A stretch of 42,792 nucleotides of DNA. It comes from Methylococcaceae bacterium (GTDB lineage: Bacteria > Pseudomonadota > Gammaproteobacteria > Methylococcales > Methylomonadaceae). Position numbers and translations under genes: made by a program. Below the pieces are notes generated by a model that had not been told where the DNA came from, made no database searches, and worked only from the letters and a program-made list of their open reading frames with translations. Location: NCBI GenBank assembly GCA_006844585.1, contig SPJM01000197.1, positions 1 through 42,792 of the forward strand, written 5' to 3'. Below, piece after piece: positions 26,151-34,958 of this stretch. The stretch's first letter is position 1. Each line of letters starts with the position of its first letter.

Positions 26151-26237
26151 AAAACTTGGGCCTCAGGTTTTAGCCTGCATTATTGGCAATACATGCAGAC
26201 TAAAGTTTGCATTTCTCCATAAACAGGCCTAAGTTTT
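26151..26237. repeat. Nested inverted repeat (MITE- or riboregulator-like)
   Basis: The outer arms AAAACTTGGGCCT (26151-26163) and AGGCCTAAGTTTT (26225-26237) match with one mismatch. The inner arms TTTAGCCTGCAT (26169-26180) and ATGCAGACTAAA (26193-26204) also match with one mismatch, around a 12-bp centre. The 87-bp unit lies 28 bp before the start of the membrane-protein gene and can fold into one long, two-stage hairpin. Confidence 0.7.
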
Positions 26238-26255
26238 ACAATACTGACCAACAAT

Positions 26256-26260
26256 GGGAG
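26256..26260 (+). promoter_or_regulatory. Shine-Dalgarno that decides the start of the 442-residue membrane protein
   Basis: GGGAG lies 5 bp before ATG 26266. It overlaps an in-frame ATG at 26254, which therefore is unlikely to be the start. Confidence 0.7.
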
Positions 26261-26265
26261 TAACA

Positions 26266-27594
26266 ATGACTTCCGAAAATGATAAACAAGTTTATGAGTT
26301 GCCTTCATTTTCAATAAGCGACTGGGGCTTGTTTCCTTCTTCATCCGGCCAAACCAATGTTAAAAGCATTTTACGCTGGTGGTTCATACGCTATAACCCT
26401 TTGTATTTCTTCAGCGCAATGTTCATTTTAACGGGCGTAGTGTTTGTCGCGGGTGAGACCGGTGGCGATCAGCTTGCAGAGCTGGGCTTATTTGCCGTTA
26501 TTCAGGTTTATGAATGGATGTTAATCGGCGGCGCAGCTTTTTTGATAAATGGGATAAAGCAAATTCGCCCCGCCATTCTATTAATTTTGTTGGAACTGGT
26601 GTTTTTATTAGATTGCACTTTCAGGCTGGAAACGCTGGTATCACACGGTTTTAACGGTATGATTGTCAGCATATCCTGGGCGTTTTTAAGCGGCTGTAAA
26701 GTATATGTGATTTTGAAAATTTTCAAAGTCGCTAATGCCGCTTTAGTTTCATCAGTTAGTATGATTGCCGCCTTGGGAATTGTACTCATGCTGCAATTAT
26801 TGGCAAATCATCAATTGGATGAACTCAGCGTTATTCAAGCAAGCGGCGGTTTGGGGATTTTGCTAATTGCCGTCTTACTCAAATTCCAGCCGCCATTTAT
26901 ATCAGAGCTTATTGAATCGCCGCACGAACAATTATTCGCCCAACGCTTATCAATGACAATGCTAGTCATCTTGTCCGGTTTTTATTTTTATCATTTGTTG
27001 AGTTACAGCTTCTGGATGTTTTCTGAGCCGATATTAGCTCTTTTGGTTAATGCCTCAAATTTGATGTTTATGATTGCCATATTCAGCGCTGACAAAAACC
27101 GGATATTTAAATATGCGCTAGGCGCTTATCTGATGTCCTTAGCCAACCCTTATTCCTTTTTCATTATCAACATTTTGTGTGTCGGACTTTTTTGTTATTG
27201 CGCGTTCAAACGCCGAATGCCTGACTTATCGATAGCCGCCGCCGTGTGTTGTTACTTTGCCTTATGGTCTATGGGAGTTCCTTATACCGAACTAGGAGAA
27301 TGGCCGGGTTTGTTGGATCCGCCAACCCTGACTCTGGCGGGACTGCTGGGCTTGATCGCTTGGAAACTAAAACTATTACTCGCTTGGGCTTTGTTGGGAG
27401 GCGGGTCTTTAGTTGCGCTTTTCACTCTGGACTGGAGTTGGCTACATCGCCTTTGGCTATGGCTGAAAAGCTTTTTACCTGATACCCGTTTAGGCATCGG
27501 CTTGAGCTTTTTATTTTTCGGTTTTTTGAGTCTATTTTTGGGGTTGGCTCTGAATTGGTGGTTTCGTAAGCAGCCGCTTGATGATGATAATTAG
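26266..27594 (+). CDS. Polytopic membrane protein, unknown function
   Basis: 442 residues from ATG 26266. A soluble N-terminus of about 45 residues is followed by roughly eleven to twelve hydrophobic helices in pairs, down to GLSFLFFGFLSLFLGLALNWWF. The tail KQPLDDDN is acidic. Loops between helices are short; RFRLETL-like charged spots are few, and no transporter signature or catalytic motif is seen. The fold resembles proteins annotated only as DUF membrane proteins. It stands alone between the lspA unit and a leftward small exported gene, with the nested inverted repeat directly upstream as a possible regulatory element. I do not recognise a family. Confidence 0.75.
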   Translation: MTSENDKQVYELPSFSISDWGLFPSSSGQTNVKSILRWWFIRYNPLYFFSAMFILTGVVFVAGETGGDQLAELGLFAVIQVYEWMLIGGAAFLINGIKQIRPAILLILLELVFLLDCTFRLETLVSHGFNGMIVSISWAFLSGCKVYVILKIFKVANAALVSSVSMIAALGIVLMLQLLANHQLDELSVIQASGGLGILLIAVLLKFQPPFISELIESPHEQLFAQRLSMTMLVILSGFYFYHLLSYSFWMFSEPILALLVNASNLMFMIAIFSADKNRIFKYALGAYLMSLANPYSFFIINILCVGLFCYCAFKRRMPDLSIAAAVCCYFALWSMGVPYTELGEWPGLLDPPTLTLAGLLGLIAWKLKLLLAWALLGGGSLVALFTLDWSWLHRLWLWLKSFLPDTRLGIGLSFLFFGFLSLFLGLALNWWFRKQPLDDDN

Positions 27595-27708
27595 TCTTTG
27601 CTCCTAGTTGATAATATATTTGGCTGAAAAAACCTTCGTTTAGCGCTTTTTCGCCAATGCGGTGGATTGAGTCGACATTTCCAAATAGATTTGACCGAAG
27701 GGTTTCTC

Positions 27709-27996
27709 TTAAAAATTAGTCCCCTCTCGTAATTCCCGCCGAGATCCTCGATAAACGCAAATCAGGTTATTAAATCGCGAATGCACGATGGCGTAATTAA
27801 AATCGCAATAAAACGGCATATTGCGTTCATCAATGCGGATAATATCGCCTTTTCGGCAGTGAGTTTCGGCTTTTTCGCTTAACGAACCTCGCCCCGGTAC
27901 ATTAATACATACCTGAGTATTTGATTGATCTGTCGAGGGAAAAGCCCAGCTCTGCATGTACGCTAAAGCTAATAAAATGCTTGCAATTATTTTCAT
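27709..27996 (-). CDS. Small exported Cys-containing protein, unknown function
   Basis: 95 residues. A signal peptide (MKIIASILLALAYMQSWA) is cleaved before FPSTDQ. The mature part of about 77 residues has four Cys (QVCINVPG, THCRKGD, FYCDFNY, LICVYRG), fit for two disulfides. Arg-rich segments near the end (RGSRRELREG) suggest a basic surface. The sequence KGDIIRID..NMPFYCDF looks like a small beta-barrel. ATG at 27996 is chosen over TTG at 28002 because it starts the signal peptide properly. No close gene neighbour is on the same strand. Confidence 0.65.
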   Translation of the reverse strand: MKIIASILLALAYMQSWAFPSTDQSNTQVCINVPGRGSLSEKAETHCRKGDIIRIDERNMPFYCDFNYAIVHSRFNNLICVYRGSRRELREGTNF

Positions 27997-28204
27997 AAAC
28001 AATGATTGTGAGGATACTTGTTAATCATCAATTGTACTGGTTATGGTTAAACGACGCATTAATTCCAAGGAAATGCTTCGGTTGTTCGTTTTTTCTAATA
28101 AAAATCCCACATGCAGATAAATAGCCATAAAGTTTGATATGCTTAAAATATATTTCGCACGGTCAGGGGTTCTGTTCGTTGCCTATGGGTTGATAAAAAA
28201 CATT

Positions 28205-28729
28205 ATGAATATTCGTGAATCAAGGAACACTGACATTAATGCTATTCAAGACCTTCATGAAGAAGCTTTTGGTGAACCTGAAGGCAAAGTGATTGCGCAG
28301 CTAGTCGGTGATATTTTCGAAGATGAAACTGCAAAGCCTCTGCTTTCTCTGATTGTGGAGGCTAATGATGAGATTGTCGGCAATATTATATTCAGTTCGC
28401 TAAATGTAGAAGGTCATCCAAACGTATCCGCTTATATCCTGGCGCCATTGGCGATTTGTAGTCAATATCAGCGCCAAGGTTGGGGGATGAAACTCATCAA
28501 CACAGGTCTGGAAAAACTGAAAGACAATGATGCTGATATAGTGCTTGTTTTAGGCGATCCGAATTACTATCAACGCAGCGGCTTTAGCACGGGGCATCAT
28601 TTACAGCCGCCTTATCCACTAGAATATCCCGATGCTTGGATGGCTTTAGAACTGAAGCCAGGCACATTAATTAAGGCGAAGGGAATGGTGCATTGCGCAT
28701 CAGCTTTGAGTTCCGCTGAGTATTGGTGA
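28205..28729 (+). CDS. GNAT family N-acetyltransferase, YhbS-like
   Basis: 174 residues. The acetyl-CoA loop is present as ICSQYQRQGWGMKLI (Q/RxxGxG/A type), and VLVLGDPNYYQRSGFS matches the conserved YhbS-type 'GDP.YY.RFGF' motif. It should transfer an acetyl group from acetyl-CoA to an unknown acceptor in the cytosol. The annotated start is ATG 28205 (MNIRESRNT), the usual family beginning. An upstream in-frame ATG at 28139 would add 22 hydrophobic residues not found in the family. A weak hairpin with five T follows at 28770-28790. Confidence 0.9.
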   Translation: MNIRESRNTDINAIQDLHEEAFGEPEGKVIAQLVGDIFEDETAKPLLSLIVEANDEIVGNIIFSSLNVEGHPNVSAYILAPLAICSQYQRQGWGMKLINTGLEKLKDNDADIVLVLGDPNYYQRSGFSTGHHLQPPYPLEYPDAWMALELKPGTLIKAKGMVHCASALSSAEYW

Positions 28730-28769
28730 TGACGCGCTTAGAATGCAATAAATCTCAACACAAGGTCAT

Positions 28770-28790
28770 TCAGTTAAGGACTGAGTTTTT
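28770..28790 (+). terminator. Weak intrinsic terminator between the GNAT gene and yidD
   Basis: TCAGT, the loop TAAGG and ACTGA are followed by G and five T. The stem is only 5 bp. It contains AAGGACTGAG, a ten-base word that recurs at 34946-34955 and nearly at 42446-42455, each time next to the stop of a leftward gene. Confidence 0.4.
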
Positions 28791-28798
28791 ATAAGCGG

Positions 28799-29047
28799 TT
28801 ATTTCTTTTTGGGAACCGGGTCATAGCCATGTCCGCCCCAAGGGTGGCAGCGCAGCAGGCGTTTGATCATTAACCAACTGCCGTAGAAGCCGCCGTGTAT
28901 TTTCAGGGCTTCCAGGGCGTATTCCGAACAGCTGGGGTGATAGCGACAGGTGGGCGGTTTTAGCGGGGTGATGACATAGCGGTAAAACTGAATGAGCAGC
29001 ATGAATATAAATTGGATGCTGTTGCCGATGAGTTGTTTAAGTCGCAT
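28799..29047 (-). CDS. yidD: Membrane protein insertion efficiency factor YidD
   Basis: 82 residues. An N-terminal amphipathic or membrane segment is followed by the invariant [20 protein letters not shown] and [17 protein letters not shown]. It assists YidC-dependent insertion of membrane proteins. It usually sits in the rpmH-rnpA-yidD-yidC cluster. Here it is the last gene of a tsaC/sua5-bioA-yidD unit, overlapping bioA by 11 bp. Confidence 0.95.
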   Translation of the reverse strand: MRLKQLIGNSIQFIFMLLIQFYRYVITPLKPPTCRYHPSCSEYALEALKIHGGFYGSWLMIKRLLRCHPWGGHGYDPVPKKK

Positions 29048-30317
29048 TTTCTAAAACCGTGTATTTAATAGCCTCACATAGTTCAGCGATTTCCTGATCG
29101 CTACAGATATAAGACGGCATGGTATAAATGAGTCGTCCAAAAGGTCTAAGCCAGACGCCGCGTTGAATCAGGCTGCGTTGTACGGCTTGCACATCCACCG
29201 GATTTTGCATTTCCACGACGCCGATAGCGCCTAAGACTCTGACATCGGCTACGCCCGGTAAGTGTTGATAACCCGTCAGCCCTTTTATTAAGGCTTTTTC
29301 CAAACCTTGCAAATTGCTTTGCCAGTCACTTTCGAGTAGGACATCAATACTGGCGGCGGCAATATTACAGGCCAGAGGGTTGCCCATAAACGTGGGGCCG
29401 TGCATGAAACAGCCGGATTCGCCGCTGGAAATGGTTTCGCCGATTTTGTTGCTTGTTAAGGTGGCGGCCAGGCTTAAATAACCGCCGGTCAGCGCTTTGC
29501 CGATACAAAGTATATCGGGGACAATATCTGCGTGTTCACAGGCGAATAGCTTACCGCTGCGGCCAAACCCGGTGGCGATTTCATCGGCAATCAGCAGCAC
29601 TTGGTATTGGTCGCATAGCTTGCGCATTTCAGCCAGGTATTGCGGGTGATAAAACCACATGCCGCCTGCGCCTTGCACAATCGGCTCCAGTATCACGGCG
29701 GCGATTTGTTGATGATGTTCGGCCAGTATTTTTTCGGCGTCGGCCATTTCGTCCGGATGCCAGTCTTGCCCAAAGCGAGTTTGCGGACGATTACAAAAAA
29801 ACTGTTGCGGCAAGGCCTGTTGAAACAAATGATGCATGCCGTTTACCGGGTCGCAAACCGACATGGCGGCGAAGGTATCGCCGTGATAGCCGCCGCGCAA
29901 AGCCATAAAGCGGCTTTTATCGGCCTTCCCTTGTGCTTGCCAGTATTGAACAGCCATTTTCATCGCCACTTCAACGCTGACTGAGCCGGAATCGCTGAAA
30001 AACACTAAATCCAGTTCATCCGGGGTGATCGCTAGCAAGCGTTCAGCCAGATCAATCGCCGGTTGGTGAGTGAGTCCGCCGAACATCACATGCGAGACTC
30101 GTTCGATTTGCTGCTGAGCGGCTTGATTGAGGAGAGGATGATTATAACCGTGAATCACCGACCACCAGGAAGACATGCCGTCGATAAGTCGGCGACCGTC
30201 AGTCAGTGTCAAATAAACGCCTGAAGCCGATTCGACTGGATACAGATCATAGTCGCCCGGCATGCCGGTATAAGGATGCCAGATATGGCGTTTGTCAAAC
30301 TGTAGCGAATCACTCAT
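29037..30317 (-). CDS. bioA: Adenosylmethionine-8-amino-7-oxononanoate aminotransferase
   Basis: 426 residues, a class III aminotransferase that uses S-adenosylmethionine as amino donor in biotin synthesis. The N-terminus [15 protein letters not shown] is typical of Bio[14 protein letters not shown] near residues 49-61 and [19 protein letters not shown] match the substrate-binding motifs. [15 protein letters not shown] carries the PLP Asp and [17 protein letters not shown] the PLP Lys. It overlaps the upstream gene as ATGA and yidD by 11 bp. No other biotin gene is in the window. Confidence 0.96.
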   Translation of the reverse strand: MSDSLQFDKRHIWHPYTGMPGDYDLYPVESASGVYLTLTDGRRLIDGMSSWWSVIHGYNHPLLNQAAQQQIERVSHVMFGGLTHQPAIDLAERLLAITPDELDLVFFSDSGSVSVEVAMKMAVQYWQAQGKADKSRFMALRGGYHGDTFAAMSVCDPVNGMHHLFQQALPQQFFCNRPQTRFGQDWHPDEMADAEKILAEHHQQIAAVILEPIVQGAGGMWFYHPQYLAEMRKLCDQYQVLLIADEIATGFGRSGKLFACEHADIVPDILCIGKALTGGYLSLAATLTSNKIGETISSGESGCFMHGPTFMGNPLACNIAAASIDVLLESDWQSNLQGLEKALIKGLTGYQHLPGVADVRVLGAIGVVEMQNPVDVQAVQRSLIQRGVWLRPFGRLIYTMPSYICSDQEIAELCEAIKYTVLENAT

Positions 30318-31309
30318 GATAAAATCCGCCCGGCGGTGGATTTTAATAAACGGTCATTAACCGCCATCCATTCGGGGTGTTGCGGCAGTTGCTCTATGAT
30401 GATGAAGTCCAGCTTTAACAGGTCTATATCCCGTAGTGCGGCGTATAAAGCTTGACCAAAACCTTCCGGATCATCGGGCAGGGCTTTAGTGGTCATGTGG
30501 CTATCCTTTATCGCCGAGCTACGGCGGCAGATCAGCGCGGTTTGTTTGCCTTCAGCGCTAAACTTTTGGAGTTGTTGGGGTAAGTGCTCGTTTGCGCATA
30601 AAGCGGCGGGGGTAGTAGGCGCGTAGTGTAATTCCAACATACCCGGCGCTCTGATTTCATTTTGCTGCTTTAATAATACCGGCTGTTCAATAATGGCTTC
30701 AATTTGTTGCGGAGTGATATGGCCGGGTCTGAGCAGCGTAGGCTGTTCGCTGCTGAGATCAATTATCGTAGATTCCAGGCCGACCTTACACGCGCCGCCG
30801 TCTAAAATCATATCCACCGATGCGCCCAGTTCGCTCAAAACATGTTCGGCGCGGGTGGGGCTGATGCAATTGAAGCGGTTGGCGGAAGGCGCAGCCAGGC
30901 CGCCTTTGAATTGTTGTAATAAAGCAATAGCGACCGGGTTATCGGGCATTCTAATGCCGATAGTGTCTTGTCCGCCAGTGACCACTTCCGAAACATGGGC
31001 TTGTTTTTTCAATATCATCGCTAAAGGGCCGGGCCAAATCGCAGCCGCCAATCTCAGCGCAATTTCAGGGATCTCTATCGCCCATTGCGATAATTGTTGA
31101 AGATCGCCGATATGCACAATCAACGGATGGTTGGCAGGTCTGCCTTTGGCGGCGAAGATTTTTTTCACCGCCTCAGGGTTACTTGCATCTGCGCCTAAGC
31201 CGTAAACCGTTTCGGTGGGGAATGCGACTAAACCGCCCTGTTGTAGAATTTCCACGGCCTTTTGCAAAGCGTTCTCGGTGGGGGGCGATATTTTCATTGG
31301 CGTAGTCAT
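30314..31309 (-). CDS. tsaC: L-threonylcarbamoyladenylate synthase (Sua5-type TsaC)
   Basis: 331 residues. The YrdC-type catalytic domain (1-205) has GGLVAFPTETVYGLGADAS, KIFAAKGRPANHPLIVHI and the closing RPGHITP. An extra Sua5 domain (about 225-330) follows, as in Sua5 rather than short TsaC. It makes threonylcarbamoyl-AMP from threonine, bicarbonate and ATP for t6A37 of ANN-decoding tRNAs. ATG at 31309 is the first of the leftward three-gene unit. The alternative symbol is sua5. Confidence 0.94.
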   Translation of the reverse strand: MTTPMKISPPTENALQKAVEILQQGGLVAFPTETVYGLGADASNPEAVKKIFAAKGRPANHPLIVHIGDLQQLSQWAIEIPEIALRLAAAIWPGPLAMILKKQAHVSEVVTGGQDTIGIRMPDNPVAIALLQQFKGGLAAPSANRFNCISPTRAEHVLSELGASVDMILDGGACKVGLESTIIDLSSEQPTLLRPGHITPQQIEAIIEQPVLLKQQNEIRAPGMLELHYAPTTPAALCANEHLPQQLQKFSAEGKQTALICRRSSAIKDSHMTTKALPDDPEGFGQALYAALRDIDLLKLDFIIIEQLPQHPEWMAVNDRLLKSTAGRILS

Positions 31310-31611
31310 AACGATCAGGTATAGTCTTTACAGCGTGTTTTTAAAATCGGCTATTTTATACCTTTCTTGATTAATAATCCCTTTTATAGCCCGTATCCAG
31401 TAGATGCTTATTCTCAACAATCTGCCGCCGCCCAAACTTTCGCTTGGTCGGCTTGGATAGAAATTTCAGCTTCATGTACATTCCTAAGCCTTGACTGCCG
31501 TAAAAAAAATTGGCGCGGAGTCCGGCGAAACTGTATTTGAGAAGCTATAGCTTCCGGGATACGTTTCCCAAGCAGAGAGCTTGGGAAACAGAATAGCAAC
31601 AATTTATTATT
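31310..31611. other. 302-bp divergent intergenic region with REP-like hairpins
   Basis: It separates tsaC from the yjgN-like gene. The left part is AT-rich with no clear promoter box. The right part, from about 31520, carries two perfect inverted repeats and reads like a dispersed repeat. A short reverse frame across it is an artefact of that repeat. Confidence 0.5.
31541..31589. repeat. REP-like pair of perfect hairpins
   Basis: GAAGCTATAGCTTC (31541-31554) is a perfect palindrome. GTTTCCCAAGC, AGAGA and GCTTGGGAAAC (31563-31589) form a perfect 11-bp stem. Repeats with the TTTCCCAAGC/GCTTGGGAAA stem occur many times in some gammaproteobacterial genomes, as far as I recall. It lies 22 bp before the next start codon and would be part of the yjgN leader. 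Confidence 0.65.
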
Positions 31612-32631
31612 ATGAACCCATCCATCGAACAATTTGAGTTTAAAGGCTCCGCAGGCGAGTATTTCAGAATCTGGATCGTCAATATTATGCTGTCCATTGT
31701 TACTTTGGGCATTTATTCAGCCTGGGCCAAAGTGCGCACCCGCAAATATTTATATGGCAACATTATATTGATGAACAGCGGCTTTGATTATTTGGCAGAG
31801 CCGATGAAAATATTAAAAGGCCGTTTGTTCGCCTTTGTGTTATTTTTAATCTATTCCTTGTCATCGCTGATTTCAGCGGAATTGCAATTATTAATTCTGC
31901 TGGCGATTGTTCCGATTATCCCTTGGATCATTATTAAATCCATGCAGTTTAATCGTTATAACACGGCTTATCGTAATATTCGCTTTCATTTTAAAGCCGA
32001 CTATCTGGATGCGGTCACTGTGTTTATCGGCCTCGGCTTTTTAGTCGGTTTGTCGATGGGCTTGGCTTATCCTTATTTCCAACGGGAGCAGAAAAAGTTT
32101 CTGATCGACCACACTGCTTTCGGCGCCAGTCATTTTGAAATGTCTGCGCCGACAGGGCAGTTTTATAAAGTGTATTTTCAGGCGTCTTTGCTTTTTATCG
32201 CTATGATCTTGCTTTTAGGCGGATTGAGCGCATTATTCGGGGAATTTGACGCCGCCTTGTTTTTTGCGCCCTATTTCGCCATGATGATTATGCTGCTGTT
32301 CCTACCGGTGATGATTTTAATGTACAGCTATTTTGCTACGGTGATTACTAATCTGGTGATTAATCAGACTCGCTTGGGTGATCATCAATTACGCAGCAGC
32401 ATGGATCCGAAAGTCATGAGCTGGATTTATTTCAGCAACACGCTGGCTATCATGCTTTCATTCGGTTTATTGATACCCTGGGCGAAAATTCGCACTATTA
32501 ATTATCGCATTTCGCATTTAAGCGTGGAATTTCATCAGCAGGCCGAACAATTTATCGCCGCAGAGAAAGAAAGAGCGAATGCGGTCGGCGAAGAGCTGGG
32601 TGAATTTTTAGATATTGATTTAGGTTTGTGA
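31612..32631 (+). CDS. yjgN: YjgN/DUF898 family membrane protein
   Basis: 339 residues, about seven membrane helices in two similar halves. Each half carries the DUF898 signature: FEFKGSAGEYFRIWIVNI and TLGIYSAWAKVRTRKYL in the first, and SFGLLIPWAKIRTINYRI in the second. The family's biochemical role is unknown. It overlaps the following M48 peptidase gene by 4 bp (GTGA), an arrangement that suggests a joint envelope function. No ribosome site is seen at ATG 31612, which lies 22 bp after the REP-like hairpin. Confidence 0.88.
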   Translation: MNPSIEQFEFKGSAGEYFRIWIVNIMLSIVTLGIYSAWAKVRTRKYLYGNIILMNSGFDYLAEPMKILKGRLFAFVLFLIYSLSSLISAELQLLILLAIVPIIPWIIIKSMQFNRYNTAYRNIRFHFKADYLDAVTVFIGLGFLVGLSMGLAYPYFQREQKKFLIDHTAFGASHFEMSAPTGQFYKVYFQASLLFIAMILLLGGLSALFGEFDAALFFAPYFAMMIMLLFLPVMILMYSYFATVITNLVINQTRLGDHQLRSSMDPKVMSWIYFSNTLAIMLSFGLLIPWAKIRTINYRISHLSVEFHQQAEQFIAAEKERANAVGEELGEFLDIDLGL

Positions 32632-33641
32632 TTAAAGTCAGCGCTTATTATTATGATGGCGTCAGCGCCGCACAAAAAACGGTGGAAGTTACTTTTTCGC
32701 CGGGCGGCGCAGCTTGGGTTAGCGGGGATGGCGTTCACTTCAGTACGTCCCTAGATCAGCTTCAAATCGAATCCCGAATGGGCAATACCCCGCGCAATAT
32801 CGTTTTAAAACAGGGCGGCAAACTGGAAATAGCCGATAATGATGCGATTGATCAGGTTTGTGCGCATTTTTATCGCAGACAGCATCACTCTTGGCTTTAC
32901 CGGCTGGAAAAAAGCTATCCGTATGCCTTGATCGCCGCTATCATTGCCATTGCCTTTATTTGGGGTGCAATAGAATGGGGGGTTCCCCGCTTGGCCAAAG
33001 TCGCAGCCAATGCGATACCGTTGAAAGCGGAAGAAAACATTGCGCTGGAAGGATTGAAAACCCTGGATGATTGGGTGTTTGAAAAATCCGAACTGGATTT
33101 GCAGCAACAACGCCATTTGCAAAAATTGTTGCAACAAATCGAAAGCAACTTAAACAGCGATTATCACTATCAATTGAAACTTCGCAGTAGCCGGGAAGTG
33201 GGCGCAAATGCGTTGGCTTTGCCGGGCGGCTTGATTATCATGACTGACGCCTTATTCCATTTGGCTGAAAATGATCAGCAAATCATCGCTGTGCTGGCGC
33301 ATGAAATCGGCCATATTGAGCATCAACACGGCTTACGGGCGATCTTTCAAAGTTCCGTCGGCGCTCTGTTAATGGCCGGCTTGCTGGGCGATGTGGGTTC
33401 AATTTCATCATTATCGGTAACTTTGCCGACGGTGTTGTTGGAAAGCCGCTATTCCAGAGCGTTTGAACTGGAAGCCGACGATTTCGCCTCGGCTTATCTG
33501 ACCAGCAATAACATTAAACCGGAACGATTGATTGAAATTTTAACCTTATTAAGTTCTCAACAGTCGACAAATAGCGATTTTGATTACTTATCCAGTCACC
33601 CTGCTATGGAAAAGCGTATTCGAGAAATTGAAAAACCATGA
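32628..33641 (+). CDS. M48 family membrane-anchored metallopeptidase
   Basis: 337 residues, start GTG at 32628 overlapping the previous stop. An N-terminal beta domain (1-80) is followed by a membrane helix (97-116) and a peptidase domain in the periplasm. HEIGH at 225-229 is the zinc motif; E280 and D284 in ELEADD complete the M48 ExxxD site. The final SSHPAMEKRIREI is the usual C-terminal signature of the Oma1/BepA/LoiP-like group. It probably degrades misfolded envelope proteins, possibly with the YjgN-like partner encoded just upstream. Confidence 0.92.
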   Translation: MIKVSAYYYDGVSAAQKTVEVTFSPGGAAWVSGDGVHFSTSLDQLQIESRMGNTPRNIVLKQGGKLEIADNDAIDQVCAHFYRRQHHSWLYRLEKSYPYALIAAIIAIAFIWGAIEWGVPRLAKVAANAIPLKAEENIALEGLKTLDDWVFEKSELDLQQQRHLQKLLQQIESNLNSDYHYQLKLRSSREVGANALALPGGLIIMTDALFHLAENDQQIIAVLAHEIGHIEHQHGLRAIFQSSVGALLMAGLLGDVGSISSLSVTLPTVLLESRYSRAFELEADDFASAYLTSNNIKPERLIEILTLLSSQQSTNSDFDYLSSHPAMEKRIREIEKP

Positions 33642-33677
33642 TAGCGGAGTATCTACAATGGACAATTCGGTCTCGCA

Positions 33678-34943
33678 ATGAAAAATAAAACTAATTTTGG
33701 AACGATTCTTGGTTTATTGTGGGCTTCATTGGTCTACGCGGATGACGCTGTTTTTACACCGGCCAGTGGTGAAGTCTACATTCCAGCAGTCAGTATTCAA
33801 CAGCAACGAATTTTTACCGATGTGATTTTATTGCTGGAGAATGATGGGCGACTACGGATTAAGGATTATCAACCGGTCAATTCATCTCGTCATCCGGCGG
33901 AAAAGATGCCATTGCTGGCGGCAGGCTCACATTTAGGCATGATCGTCGGTTTTAATGCGGAGCATCCTGAAGCCACCCGGCAGTCCATTGATAAGCATTG
34001 GCGCGAAGCCCTTGAGCATGGAATGCGGGTAGGCCGGGTTCAGATTGATTGGGCGGAATTGGAGCCGCAAGCGGGTGTGTATGATACCGAAGCTTTGGAA
34101 GAGCCGTTAAAAGCCATGAAAGCGGATGGCTTGCAGCCTTTTGTATTAATTTCAACCATCGACAGTGAAGAATTCACCCTACCTGCTGATTTGAATACGG
34201 ATGATACATTGAAATTGGATAGTCCGGTGATTATTGAACGATTCAAAAACTTGCTGAACTGGGCGGCGCCGATGATCGTGGAATATGGCGGCTGGGCGAT
34301 TTCTGTGGGCAATGAACCGGGTAATTATCTGGCAGATCATCCCGAAGCCGAACAAAGCATCGTTAATTTTCTGAAGGCTGCGCGAGAGCATAGCCATAGC
34401 GTAGCGGAAAAGCTGGCGCTGACAATGACTTTAGCCTATGGCAATGTGGAATCGGGTTATGATTTTTATCAATCGATTTTAGAAAATTCCGACTTCGCCT
34501 GTTTTAATTACTATGCCGCCGACCAGCACATATTCTTTCAGACAAACGGTACGACAGTGGCCGATGAACTGGACTTTATGTTAAAGGCGGCAGGCGATAA
34601 ATTTCTGGTCATGCAAGAGCTGGGCGCGGCGGCGGGTTATCAGAGCCAGGATTCGTTGATGCAGGCATCGCCTTTTGGACAACAATACTTTTTTGACCAG
34701 GTATTCGCCAAGCTTGCCCGACATTCGCGGTTTAAAGCGGCTTTTGTGTTTCAATTAGTGGATTGGGATCCGGCTTTGGTGAATACTTTCTATACGCAAC
34801 CGTTTATTGAAGCAGGGTTGGATCAAGGGTTTATTGATCGTTTCGCCGAATCATTGGAAACCACTGGTTTGATTCAATATCAAGACGGCATATCCAGACC
34901 CGCCTGGGACACATTTCTCGATTGGTTGGAGCGGTTAAAATAA
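33678..34943 (+). CDS. Exported glycoside-hydrolase-like (clan GH-A type) protein
   Basis: 421 residues. Signal peptide to about Ala21, then a short beta region (24-70) and a TIM-barrel-like domain. SVGNEPGNYL puts an Asn-Glu pair (E213) at the acid/base position of clan GH-A, and FLVMQELGAAAGY puts E314 at the nucleophile position. HGMRVGRVQIDWAELEPQAGVYD is the barrel strand usual in GH5/GH42-like enzymes. The sugar substrate is unknown and the protein may not be catalytic. It follows the M48 gene by 36 bp, so it may be in the same transcript. No carbohydrate-binding module is evident. Confidence 0.75.
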   Translation: MKNKTNFGTILGLLWASLVYADDAVFTPASGEVYIPAVSIQQQRIFTDVILLLENDGRLRIKDYQPVNSSRHPAEKMPLLAAGSHLGMIVGFNAEHPEATRQSIDKHWREALEHGMRVGRVQIDWAELEPQAGVYDTEALEEPLKAMKADGLQPFVLISTIDSEEFTLPADLNTDDTLKLDSPVIIERFKNLLNWAAPMIVEYGGWAISVGNEPGNYLADHPEAEQSIVNFLKAAREHSHSVAEKLALTMTLAYGNVESGYDFYQSILENSDFACFNYYAADQHIFFQTNGTTVADELDFMLKAAGDKFLVMQELGAAAGYQSQDSLMQASPFGQQYFFDQVFAKLARHSRFKAAFVFQLVDWDPALVNTFYTQPFIEAGLDQGFIDRFAESLETTGLIQYQDGISRPAWDTFLDWLERLK

Positions 34944-34958
34944 TAAGGACTGAGAATT

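Noticed and set aside
31414-31632. 72-codon leftward frame across the REP-like hairpins
   Set aside because: It is the translation of a palindromic repeat and overlaps the yjgN start; no gene-like signal.
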